DNA of 64,000 nucleotides from Bradyrhizobium nanningense (GTDB taxonomy: Bacteria > Pseudomonadota > Alphaproteobacteria > Rhizobiales > Xanthobacteraceae): the NCBI RefSeq assembly GCF_004114535.1, contig NZ_LBJC01000082.1:94501-158500 (forward strand), in the 5' to 3' direction. Of this stretch, positions 16,204-23,799 are shown one piece after another (position 1 is the first letter of the stretch; the number at the start of each line of letters is the position of its first letter). A program made the translations under genes and the position numbers. The notes under the pieces were generated by a model, which was not told the origin of the DNA, did no database searches, and saw only the letters and a list, made by a program, of their open reading frames with translations.

Positions 16204-17004
16204 CTAGAGTGACCGGCGCCAGGGAATAAGCATCGACACCCGTTGTTTGTACTGCCGGTACTCGTCACCGAAGAGAGCGACGAGGTCGTGTTCCTCCAGC
16301 GCGATGCCGACGAAGATGTAGAGCGTGGTGACTGCCGCGAACAACAGATGGCCCGCGGTCATGGTCGGCGCCGCCCAGAACGCAATGATGAAACCGAGAT
16401 AGATCGGATGACGGACGAAATTGTAGAGCAGCGGCGTCTTGAAGCGCGGCGGCGGCGTCTCCTTCCCGATCAGATGGTTGGTCACCTGATGCAATCCGAA
16501 CAATTCGAAATGATTGATCAGATAGGTGCTGGTGAACACCAGGACCCAGCCTGCGAAGGACAGCGTGACCAGAGTCACGGCGAGATCCGGATCCTCGACG
16601 CTCCATATGACCGCAGGCAATGGACGCCATTGCCAGAACAGGAGAAGCAATGACAGGCTCGCCAGCAGCACGTAGGTGCTTCGCTCGACCGGCTTGGGGA
16701 CGAACTGCGTCCACCAGGCCTTGAACTGATGGCGCGCCATCACGCTGTGCTGAACGGCGAAGAGCGACATCAAGAGTAGATTGATGATGACGGCTTCAGT
16801 CGTCGAGGCCTGGGTTCCAATGTCGATGGTCTTGTCGATAGTCTTGGGCACGACCAGGCCCGTCACGAAGCCGATGGCATAGAGAATGGTGACGAAAAAC
16901 GCGAGATACGCCGCAATTCCGTACAGAAAGGCGATGAACTTGAAAGTGCGCAAGCCCGCAACCTCCGGGCCGACCGAATGAACCTGATGATCGAGTTGGG
17001 TCAT
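16204..17004 (-). CDS. mddA: MddA-like methanethiol S-methyltransferase
   Basis: A 266-residue integral membrane protein with five to six hydrophobic segments. The C-terminal part carries the isoprenylcysteine-methyltransferase-like motif YNFVRHPIYLGF and then LEEHDLVALFGDEYRQYKQRV. This layout matches MddA, which methylates methanethiol with S-adenosylmethionine to give dimethylsulfide; MddA homologues are known from Bradyrhizobium. Related NnrU or ICMT-like proteins share the C-terminal motif, so substrate is inferred. It is divergent from a winged-helix/TPR regulator, which may control it. Confidence 0.75.
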   Translation of the reverse strand: MTQLDHQVHSVGPEVAGLRTFKFIAFLYGIAAYLAFFVTILYAIGFVTGLVVPKTIDKTIDIGTQASTTEAVIINLLLMSLFAVQHSVMARHQFKAWWTQFVPKPVERSTYVLLASLSLLLLFWQWRPLPAVIWSVEDPDLAVTLVTLSFAGWVLVFTSTYLINHFELFGLHQVTNHLIGKETPPPRFKTPLLYNFVRHPIYLGFIIAFWAAPTMTAGHLLFAAVTTLYIFVGIALEEHDLVALFGDEYRQYKQRVSMLIPWRRSL

Positions 17005-17090
17005 GAAACAGCTCCGTTGTGCCAGAACGCCGGCACTTCGTTGGTTGCTTCACCATGCATCCCGGACGGCCCCGAGGCTTTTGGGAACGA

Positions 17091-17134
17091 TTGATTTTCG
17101 CCTGAGACGACTTTGATTTTTGCTTGAGACGAAC
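17091..17134 (+). promoter_or_regulatory. tandem 22-bp direct repeat before the winged-helix regulator
   Basis: Two head-to-tail 22-bp units (17091-17112 and 17113-17134) match at 18 of 22 positions; shared parts are TTGATTTT and TGAGACGA. The 22-bp period is two helical turns, as expected for direct-repeat operators bound by OmpR-type winged-helix proteins. The second unit ends 3 bp before the GTG start. It may serve autoregulation or the divergent mddA-like gene. Confidence 0.55.
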
Positions 17135-17137
17135 GAC

Positions 17138-18685
17138 GTGCGATTTCGATTTGAAAACAACGTGCTCGACGGCAACCTGCGGGAACTCACCTGCGGCGGG
17201 GCGGCCGTGCCGTTGCAGCCGCAAGTATTCGATCTCTTGCTTTATCTCGTCGCGCAACGCGCGCGTGTGGTCAGCAAGGATGACCTGATCAGCCAGATCT
17301 GGAGCGACCGGATCATCTCGGATTCGGCGTTGAACAGCCGCATCAACGCCGCGCGCAAGGCGCTCGGTGACGACGGCGCGACGCAGCGGCTGATCAAGAC
17401 CATTCCGCGCAAGGGCTTTCGCTTCGTCGGCGACGTCCGGGAAGAAACCGCAGCGTCGATCGTGCCGGCCGAAGCCAGGCCCGCTCTCCCGCGCGTGGCG
17501 GATCGCCCGGCGGTCGCGGTGCTTGCCTTCGAGAACATGAGCGGCGATCCCGCACAGGACTATTTCGGCGACGGCATCAGCGAGGACATCCTCACCGCGC
17601 TGTCGAAGCAGCGCTGGTTCATGGTGATCGCCCGCAACTCGTCCTTCACCTACAAGGGGCGCGCGGTCCACATCAGGCAGATCGCGGAGGAGCTCGGCGT
17701 CCGCTACGTGGTCGAAGGCAGCGTGCGCAAGGCGAACAACCGGGTCCGCATCACCGCGCAGCTCAACGATGCCAATTCGGGCAGCCACCTGTGGGCCGAG
17801 CGCTATGACCGCGAGCTGGTCGACGTCTTCGCCGTCCAGGACGAGATCACCAACGCGATCGCGGCGGCGATCGAACCGCAGATTCATGCGGCCGAGAGTT
17901 TTCGCGCCCACAGCAAAGCGCCGGCGAACCTGGACGCATGGGATCTCTTGATGCGGGCGCTGTCGCATTTTTGGCGCGTGACGAGGTGCGATCACGAGAC
18001 CGCAACGACGCTGCTCGAACGCGCGATCGCGATCGATCCGAACTACGGCCAGGCGCTGTCGCTGCTAGCGGCCAACCACATGTTCGGCGTGCATCTCGGC
18101 TGGGCCGAGCTCGCCGCGGTGGCGCCAATGGCGGAAGCCGCCGCACTGGCCGCGGTGCGCTGCGACCATGAGGATGCCTGGGCGCATGTCGCGCTCGGCA
18201 GCGTCTATTTCTCGACGCGCAGGCTTGCGGATGCGCTGTCCGAGTTCGAGCAGGCGCTCGCGCTCAATCCGAACTTCTCGCTGGCGCAGGGCTATTACGC
18301 GCTGGCGCTATCCTATGCCGGTCGGCCGAAGGATTCGTTCGAGGCCGCCCAAAGGGCGATCCGGCTGTCACCGCGCGATCCGTCGCTGGCGATCTATCAG
18401 GGCATCGCCGGCTATGCGCGCTTCACCGAACGCCGTTACGACGAGGCCATCGCGCTCGCGCGCGAGGCAATCCGCCATCGCGGCGATCTCACCGGCGCCT
18501 ACCGCGTGCTCGCGGTCTCGGCCGGCATGACGGGCGACGACGTGCTCGCGGAGACAGCGCTGGGCGAGCTGCGCCGCGCCCAGCCGGACATCTCGCTGCA
18601 CTGGATCGCGACCCAGCTGCCGTGGGCCAATGACGCCGATCGCGCGCATTATCTCGAAGGATTCCGGCGCGCCGGATTGCGCTGA
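17138..18685 (+). CDS. winged-helix, TolB-N-like, TPR regulator (CadC-type N-terminus)
   Basis: About 515 residues. Residues 1-100 are an OmpR/CadC-type winged helix (QPQVFDLLLYLVAQRARVVSKDDL and then IKTIPRKGFRFVGDV). Residues about 130-260 resemble the TolB-N-like domain common in class III cyclase-like proteins (VAVLAFENMSGDPAQDYFGDG). The C-terminal half is TPR-like helices (FEQALALNPNFSLAQGYYALA). No receiver, catalytic cyclase domain or membrane segment is present, so it is probably a cytosolic DNA-binding scaffold. The GTG at 17138 is preferred over a TTG six codons upstream, because the latter falls inside the direct repeat. Confidence 0.82.
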   Translation: MRFRFENNVLDGNLRELTCGGAAVPLQPQVFDLLLYLVAQRARVVSKDDLISQIWSDRIISDSALNSRINAARKALGDDGATQRLIKTIPRKGFRFVGDVREETAASIVPAEARPALPRVADRPAVAVLAFENMSGDPAQDYFGDGISEDILTALSKQRWFMVIARNSSFTYKGRAVHIRQIAEELGVRYVVEGSVRKANNRVRITAQLNDANSGSHLWAERYDRELVDVFAVQDEITNAIAAAIEPQIHAAESFRAHSKAPANLDAWDLLMRALSHFWRVTRCDHETATTLLERAIAIDPNYGQALSLLAANHMFGVHLGWAELAAVAPMAEAAALAAVRCDHEDAWAHVALGSVYFSTRRLADALSEFEQALALNPNFSLAQGYYALALSYAGRPKDSFEAAQRAIRLSPRDPSLAIYQGIAGYARFTERRYDEAIALAREAIRHRGDLTGAYRVLAVSAGMTGDDVLAETALGELRRAQPDISLHWIATQLPWANDADRAHYLEGFRRAGLR

Positions 18686-18701
18686 GGCGCGCACGGCGGC
18701 G

Positions 18702-19187
18702 CTACGTTCGCTTGCGGCGCAAATGGACGATGACGTCGAGGCGCGCGATCTCGTGGCCGGGAAGCGCTTCGGGAATCTTGGTGAAGGCGAGGCCGTCGGC
18801 AACGTCGATCAGCACGTCCTCGCCTTCGAGATAGAAGTGCGGATGCACCGACGTGTCGGTGTCGAAGAACGACTTCATCCCATCGGCGGCGATGCGGCGC
18901 AGCAGGCCAGCCTCGGTAAACTGATTCAACGTGTTGTAAACGGTCGCCAGCGACAGATACGCGCTCGCCGCCATCGCCTCCTCATAGAGACTCTCTGCGG
19001 TGACGTGATGGTGGCCGTTCAGGAACAGTAATTGGCCGAGCGCGAGACGCTGGCGCGTCGGGCGCAGGCCGGCATTGCCGAGCAGTTGCAGGCAGTGCTG
19101 CACGCCCGCATCCGGCGGTGGCTCGAGGCCGGCGACATCAGGCCCGTTATCGTCAATCGCCGGGATATTGGTGGCCTGGATGTCCAT
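18702..19187 (-). CDS. irr2: Irr-like Fur-family iron/heme regulator
   Basis: A 161-residue Fur-superfamily protein with LRPTRQRLALGQLLF, YLSLATVYNTLNQFTEAGLLRRI and SVHPHFYLEG, the hallmarks of rhizobial Irr. Irr represses or activates iron and heme genes and is usually degraded or inactivated by heme. The N-terminus has no Cys-Pro heme regulatory motif, and the later heme site reads HPH rather than HHH, which fits the second, HRM-less Irr I recall in Bradyrhizobium. Fur metal cysteines are absent, as is usual in Irr. The start (MDIQATN) excludes a longer open frame. A FixK-type box lies about 95 bp upstream. Confidence 0.85.
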   Translation of the reverse strand: MDIQATNIPAIDDNGPDVAGLEPPPDAGVQHCLQLLGNAGLRPTRQRLALGQLLFLNGHHHVTAESLYEEAMAASAYLSLATVYNTLNQFTEAGLLRRIAADGMKSFFDTDTSVHPHFYLEGEDVLIDVADGLAFTKIPEALPGHEIARLDVIVHLRRKRT

Positions 19188-19281
19188 CAATCGTCTCACG
19201 CCTCTCACGGCTCCAAGGAAACGGGACGCGGCGTGCCGGGTCCGCCAGTTGCTATCGGATCGCAAGAGCGGCCGCCTGACT

Positions 19282-19295
19282 TTGATCCAGATCAA
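19282..19295. promoter_or_regulatory. FixK/FNR-type box between irr-like gene and 19375 gene
   Basis: A perfect TTGAT-CCAG-ATCAA, the consensus for FixK2/FNR-type activators. It lies 95 bp from the irr-like start (minus) and 80 bp from the plus-strand gene at 19375. With a class II spacing of about 41 bp, a plausible -10 (CTATCG near 19315) exists on the plus side and a weaker GATAGC on the minus side. Confidence 0.7.
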
Positions 19296-19374
19296 ATCCG
19301 GAAGCCGCTCTGACCTATCGCAAGGCGGCCCGGTCCATTCCCGGCCAAAATTGGTCGGCATCGATGAGGGTCAC

Positions 19375-19686
19375 ATGTCCAGGCCGGTTCCCGACAAAGC
19401 CGAGGTCGCGCTCGAATATCCCGATAAGTTCTATGTCGGCACTTTCGAGCATGCGTCGCGGTTCGAGGCGCGGCTCGACGGCAACGGCGTTGCGCTGGTG
19501 CTGCAGCATCCTGGCCCCGCCGACGAACGCAAATCGGTTCACCTGCACATCAATTTCGGCCTGCTCGCGGGCATCCTGCGTGAGCTCGCCGGCAGCGTCG
19601 CCTTCATACCCAAGGACGACATCGCGCATCGCGAGCAGCTCGCAGAGGCGCTCGACGAATTGCGACGGGCGCTGCGCGCCTCCTGA
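19375..19686 (+). CDS. hypothetical protein, 103 aa, behind a FixK-type box
   Basis: A 103-residue soluble protein with GAGGG before the ATG. It has a beta-rich N-terminal half (KFYVGTFEHASRFEARLD to VALVLQHPG, then SVHLHINFGLLAGILRELA) and a helical C-terminus. No domain is recognised. It is divergent from the irr-like gene and shares the promoter region carrying the TTGAT-N4-ATCAA box, so oxygen-dependent expression is possible. Confidence 0.7.
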   Translation: MSRPVPDKAEVALEYPDKFYVGTFEHASRFEARLDGNGVALVLQHPGPADERKSVHLHINFGLLAGILRELAGSVAFIPKDDIAHREQLAEALDELRRALRAS

Positions 19687-19689
19687 CGG

Positions 19690-20259
19690 CTACTTCGTTT
19701 TCGCCGGTACCGGCTTTGGGGCCGGCACCGCCGCCCACTCCTTGTCGGCGCGCGGGCCGTTGAGGTCACCGGTCAGGCCGACAAGCTGGCCGGGCAGCAC
19801 GTCGAAGGTCTGCTGCCAGGTCTGGGTCTGGCACAGGAATTTTATGAGACAGCCTTTCAGCTTCAAGCGATCGGCGGATTCGCGCCAGATCGACACCGAG
19901 TAGAACTTGCCGTCCTCGGCATTATAGATCTCGCCGGCAAACCTTCCCTCCGGCGTCGCTTGCAGACCCATGATGAGCTGGTGGCCGAGCAGCATGCGGG
20001 CGCGCTTGTCCGGATCCGGATTCTGGCTGTCGCGGTAAGGCTGGCCGCGCTTGTCGGCCGGCTCCTTCATCCAGACGATGAAGCCGCAGAGGCGGTCGCG
20101 CGACGGTCCGCAGCGCTCGAGGCGAATGCGGGCGCGGCCGTCCTCGACCAGCCAGGTGCCGCTCGGATCTGCCGGCGCGACGGCGCCGGCGCGGCCGCCG
20201 AACGCCAGCATCACGACCGTGATGGCGATGTGCAGCACGAAGCGAAGGAGAATGTTCAT
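19690..20259 (-). CDS. DUF2147 secreted protein
   Basis: A 189-residue protein with a signal peptide (MNILLRFVLHIAITVVML, cut near GAV-A). The mature part fits DUF2147: DPSGTWLVEDGRARIRLERC, CGFIVWMKEP, then GEIYNAEDGKFYSVSIW and LKLKGCLIKFLC. The domain forms a small beta-barrel in the periplasm; its function is unknown. The ATG at 20259 has AAAGG at good spacing; a GTG three codons earlier is too close to it. It lies 32 bp after the DUF3313 gene, in one operon. Confidence 0.82.
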   Translation of the reverse strand: MNILLRFVLHIAITVVMLAFGGRAGAVAPADPSGTWLVEDGRARIRLERCGPSRDRLCGFIVWMKEPADKRGQPYRDSQNPDPDKRARMLLGHQLIMGLQATPEGRFAGEIYNAEDGKFYSVSIWRESADRLKLKGCLIKFLCQTQTWQQTFDVLPGQLVGLTGDLNGPRADKEWAAVPAPKPVPAKTK

Positions 20260-20291
20260 CAGCAGCACCTTTCGTTGAATGGATCGCGGCG

Positions 20292-20954
20292 TCAGTTCAG
20301 CTGCGCCATCAGCGCGTCGGCGCCCTTGTCGAGACCGGCCGTAGCGGCCGCGAGCGCGCCGGCGGTGGCCTTGATGTCGTAGGCAGCTGGATATTGCTTA
20401 GTGACGTAGGCCGAGAGCAGTCGCGAGCTCGTCGCGTCGAAGATCTCGACGCCGTAGATGACCGATCCGGTCATCGTCCCTTCGCCGTCGCGCGCGGCCT
20501 GCACGCCGTTGTAGATCGCGCCCGCCATGTCGAAGCGCGAGAGCGTGCCGAGCACCGGCGTGTTGGTCACCGCGCCGGTGAGCGTCAGCCTGATCCGCAG
20601 CATGTTCGGTCCGCGTTCCCGCACCAGCGCGAAGCGGCCGCGCAGCCGGTCGGCGAAACAGGTTTGCATGTAGGCAGCGAGCGTCGCCTTGTCCTTGCCG
20701 GACATGTCGCCGAACTGGTGGTCCTTCCCGCGGTAGACCACGACGGGATCGAGGATCACCTTGTTATAGGCGCGCCAGTCGACCGGCGTGGAATAGCGGT
20801 AGGGCACACGGCCAGAGGCGTCCGATTTGTCCGGGGCCAGATAGGCCGAGGATGCCATCTCCGAATAGGGCACCGGAGCGACCGAGGCGCAGCCGCCCAG
20901 GCCCGCACAAAGCACCAGCGTTCCCAGACCGCGCACGGCGATCGAGCGATTCAT
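20292..20954 (-). CDS. DUF3313 lipoprotein
   Basis: A 220-residue predicted lipoprotein. The signal peptide ends in LGGC-AS, a lipobox with the Cys near residue 22. The mature part resembles DUF3313: YNKVILDPVVVYRG, ADRLRGRFALVRERGPNMLRIRLTLTG and YGVEIFDATSSRLLSAYV. It is likely anchored in the outer membrane; its function is unknown. AGAGGAG precedes the ATG. A TetR-type operator lies about 150 bp upstream and a TetR gene upstream of that, so repression by this TetR is likely. Confidence 0.82.
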   Translation of the reverse strand: MNRSIAVRGLGTLVLCAGLGGCASVAPVPYSEMASSAYLAPDKSDASGRVPYRYSTPVDWRAYNKVILDPVVVYRGKDHQFGDMSGKDKATLAAYMQTCFADRLRGRFALVRERGPNMLRIRLTLTGAVTNTPVLGTLSRFDMAGAIYNGVQAARDGEGTMTGSVIYGVEIFDATSSRLLSAYVTKQYPAAYDIKATAGALAAATAGLDKGADALMAQLN

Positions 20955-21102
20955 TTCAAACTCCTCTTGCCACTGTCCAGGCGATGGCGACCGCAGCCGC
21001 GTCAGGGACCGGACGCGGCTGCGGGGCTCACCATGGCCAGCCCTCGGCTTCGTCCGGGGGCCATGTCGGAAGCCTTGGGGCTGCCTCAGTATCGAGTTTA
21101 TA

Positions 21103-21120
21103 AAACCGACTAGGCGGTTT
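21103..21120. promoter_or_regulatory. TetR-type operator upstream of the DUF3313 gene
   Basis: An 18-bp palindrome with arms AAACCG and CGGTTT and a central CTAG; a single base pair on each side breaks symmetry. It lies between the TetR stop and the DUF3313 start on the same strand. Operators of this shape (AACCGAC-type half-sites) are typical for TetR proteins. Confidence 0.7.
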
Positions 21121-21204
21121 GTAAAGTTCAAAAGTGAAAGCCTGACGCATTTGGCCGCAGGCGCGGCTTTAGGCAGGTCTTGATGCGGTTTCGTTAACGA
21201 TGAA

Positions 21205-21843
21205 TCAGGCGCGCTTGCGCCGGGTTGCGGCCTTCGCAGCCGGTGCCGTTCCGGATTTGGCGGCGCGCGTTGCATCCGGCTGGGCAAGACCGCTCCATTG
21301 TGCGTCGTCGAGCAGGCGTGCGAACAGTCGCTGGTGCTCGCCCTTGCTGAGCGGCGACATGCCGAACAGCGAGCTCAGCAGCAGTCCCATCGCTCCGGCC
21401 CAGCGCAGCATCGCAAGATCCGGGTCCGCGGCCTCTTCCCTGATTGCCGCCATCCGCTCCATCTCGCGCTCGCGCGGCAGCGCCATCAGGCGAGGATTCT
21501 CCACCATGGCCGCAACCAGCGCCAGCGCAGCGGAATTCGGCGAGGTCGCCGCTTCGCGCAGGGTCGCGAGCTGGGCCGCCAAATTTGGATTCGCGGAGGT
21601 CTCGCTCGCCTTCGCCATATAGCGCGTCGAGAACTCCTCGAAATGCGCCATCTGCCGCTCGAGCAACGCCTTCAGCACCGCCTCCTTGGTGCGGAACTGA
21701 TGCATCACGCCGCCCTTGCTGAGGCCGCTCTCGCGCGCGATTGCATCGAGCGTCAACCGCCCGGGCCCGTCGCGCGCGATGATTGCGATCGCTGCTTCGA
21801 GTGCAGCATTGCGGGACCGTTCGGAGCGCGTGGCATTGTCCAT
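21205..21843 (-). CDS. TetR-family transcriptional regulator
   Basis: A 212-residue TetR protein. The HTH at about residues 15-55 includes LTLDAIARESGLSKGGVMHQFRTKEAVL. The middle is the helical ligand domain, and the C-terminal 30 residues are Ala/Lys/Arg-rich (TAPAAKAATRRKRA). It precedes the DUF3313-DUF2147 genes on the same strand, with an operator-like palindrome before them, and is divergent from the ABC transporter operon. The reading frame is open far upstream through antisense of the transporter genes; the ATG at 21843 is the biological start. Confidence 0.9.
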   Translation of the reverse strand: MDNATRSERSRNAALEAAIAIIARDGPGRLTLDAIARESGLSKGGVMHQFRTKEAVLKALLERQMAHFEEFSTRYMAKASETSANPNLAAQLATLREAATSPNSAALALVAAMVENPRLMALPREREMERMAAIREEAADPDLAMLRWAGAMGLLLSSLFGMSPLSKGEHQRLFARLLDDAQWSGLAQPDATRAAKSGTAPAAKAATRRKRA

Positions 21844-22059
21844 CGCGGACTTGTCTGCGTGACCGGAGAATGAATCAAGTGAAAACAGGACGCGCTGTAC
21901 ATTTTTTGTGCGGATAGTGTCGCGACTTTCATCTTGCGGCGCTGAACGAGACTGTGTGAGCCTCGATATCGGATGGGGACTGGGATGGGCCGGCCATAGC
22001 TTTGCACGCCATGACGTCGCGAAGCGTTTTCGGCTGGTCACGCTTGAGAAAGATACGAC

Positions 22060-23610
22060 ATGCCGAAACGAGTGTTGCTTGGTCTCCTCCTGGCTTGCGG
22101 CCTTGCGGCCCCGGCGCTGGCGCAAGAGCCGAAAACGGGAGGCGTGGTCAATGCCGTGATCCAGCCCGAGCCGCCCGGCCTGATGCTGGCACTGGTGCAG
22201 AACGGCCCGACCCAGATGGTGTCGGGCAACATCTTCGAGGGGCTGCTGCGCTACAGCCCCAAGCTCGAGCCCCAGCCGGAGCTCGCCGAGAGCTGGAGCG
22301 TCAGCGAGGACGCCAAGACCTACACCTTCAAGCTCAGGAAGGGTGTGACCTGGCATGACGGCAAGCCCTTCACCGCCGCGGACGTCTTGTTCTCGATCGA
22401 GATGCTGAAGCAGACCCACGCGCGAGCACGTAACAACCTCGCGCAGGTCGACAAGGTCGAGGCGCCCGACGATTACACGGTGGTGTTCACGCTGAAGCAG
22501 CCGTTCGGCCCGTTCCTCGGCATCTTCGAGGTCGGCTCGATGCCGATGGTGCCGAAGCATCTCTATGACGGCACCGACTTCAAGACCAATCCCTACAACA
22601 ACGCGCCCATCGGCACCGGCCCCTTCATGTTTAGGGAGTGGCAGAAGGGTTCGTTCATCCGCCTGGTCAAAAACCCCAACTATTACGAGAAAGGCAAGCC
22701 CTATCTCGATGAGATCTACTGGCAGATCATTCCCGACGCCGCGGCGCGATCGGTGGCGTTCGAGACCGGCAAGGTCGACGTCCTGCCCGGCGGCTCGGTC
22801 GAGAATTTCGACGTGCCGCGGCTGTCCAAGCTGAAGGACACCTGCGTCACCGGCGCCGGCTGGGAGTTCTTCTCGCCGCTGGCCTGGTTGTGGCTCAACA
22901 ACCGTCAGGGTCCGCTCGCCGACAAGCGGGTGCGGCAGGCGATCATGTTCGCGATCGACCGCGATTTCGCCAAGGACGTCATCTGGAACGGGCTCGGCAA
23001 GGTCGCGACCGGCCCGTCCGCCTCGACCATCAAGTATTACACCGATGACGTGAAGAAATATCCGTACGATCCGGCCAAAGCCAAGGCGCTGCTGAAGGAG
23101 GCCGGCTACAAGGGAGAGAAGATCCGTCTGTTGCCGCTCGCCTATGGCGAAACGTGGCAGCGCTGGGGTGAAGCCGTGAAGCAGAACCTCCAGGACGTCG
23201 GCCTGAACATCGAGACCATCGCCACCGACGTTGCCGGCGGAAACCAGAAGATCGGCGACTGGGACTACGACATCGCCTTCACCTACCTCTACCAGTATGG
23301 CGATCCCGCCCTCGGCGTCGGCCGCAACTACGTCTCCAGCGCCATCGCCAAGGGCCAGGTGTTCAACAACGTCGAAGGTTATTCCAATCCGGAGATCGAC
23401 AAGCTGTTCGCGGACGGCGCGGTCGCAACCCCCGACTCCGAGCGCAAGGAAATCTACGACAAGGCGCAGAAGATGCTGGTCGAGGACGTGCCGGTGGCCT
23501 GGATGCTCGAGCTGCAATTCCCGACCATCACGCGCTGCAAGGTCAAGAACCTGATCACCACGGGGATCGGGGTCAATGACGGCTTCAAGGACGCATGGCT
23601 CGACAAGTAG
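22060..23610 (+). CDS. ABC transporter substrate-binding protein, SBP_bac_5
   Basis: A 516-residue periplasmic binding protein of the dipeptide/oligopeptide/nickel cluster. It has a Sec signal peptide (MPKRVLLGLLLACGLAAPAL, cut near ALAQ). Family hallmarks include LAESWSVSEDAKTYTFKLRK, GVTWHDGKPFTAADVLFSIE and GTGPFMFREWQKGSFI. The ligand cannot be read from sequence; opines, peptides and glutathione are all possible for this family. It is the first gene of a four-gene transporter operon, though a 124-bp palindromic repeat separates it from the permeases. Confidence 0.92.
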   Translation: MPKRVLLGLLLACGLAAPALAQEPKTGGVVNAVIQPEPPGLMLALVQNGPTQMVSGNIFEGLLRYSPKLEPQPELAESWSVSEDAKTYTFKLRKGVTWHDGKPFTAADVLFSIEMLKQTHARARNNLAQVDKVEAPDDYTVVFTLKQPFGPFLGIFEVGSMPMVPKHLYDGTDFKTNPYNNAPIGTGPFMFREWQKGSFIRLVKNPNYYEKGKPYLDEIYWQIIPDAAARSVAFETGKVDVLPGGSVENFDVPRLSKLKDTCVTGAGWEFFSPLAWLWLNNRQGPLADKRVRQAIMFAIDRDFAKDVIWNGLGKVATGPSASTIKYYTDDVKKYPYDPAKAKALLKEAGYKGEKIRLLPLAYGETWQRWGEAVKQNLQDVGLNIETIATDVAGGNQKIGDWDYDIAFTYLYQYGDPALGVGRNYVSSAIAKGQVFNNVEGYSNPEIDKLFADGAVATPDSERKEIYDKAQKMLVEDVPVAWMLELQFPTITRCKVKNLITTGIGVNDGFKDAWLDK

Positions 23611-23625
23611 CCGCAAGCTCGCTGC

Positions 23626-23749
23626 ACCTCCCCCGCTCGCGGGGGAGGTCGACGCGCTCGCAGAGCGCGGCGGGAGAGGGTTTCCTCCTCTTGGCGCCCT
23701 CTCTGCGGAAATACCCTCTCCCCTGCCCTCTCCCGCAAGCGGGAGAGGG
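23626..23749. repeat. composite palindromic repeat inside the ABC operon
   Basis: Two strong hairpins: ACCTCCCCCGC/GCGGGGGAGGT (23626-23649) and CCCTCTCCCGC/GCGGGAGAGGG (23726-23749), separated by about 76 bp. The outer halves are related. Single hairpins of the same kind lie at 32124-32145 and 33482-33506. The element sits in the transcribed gap between the binding-protein and permease genes. Confidence 0.8.
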
Positions 23750-23799
23750 AGCACACCGCGGTTCTGGCTGCGTTCAACCTCATCCGATCGCCATCTAAT

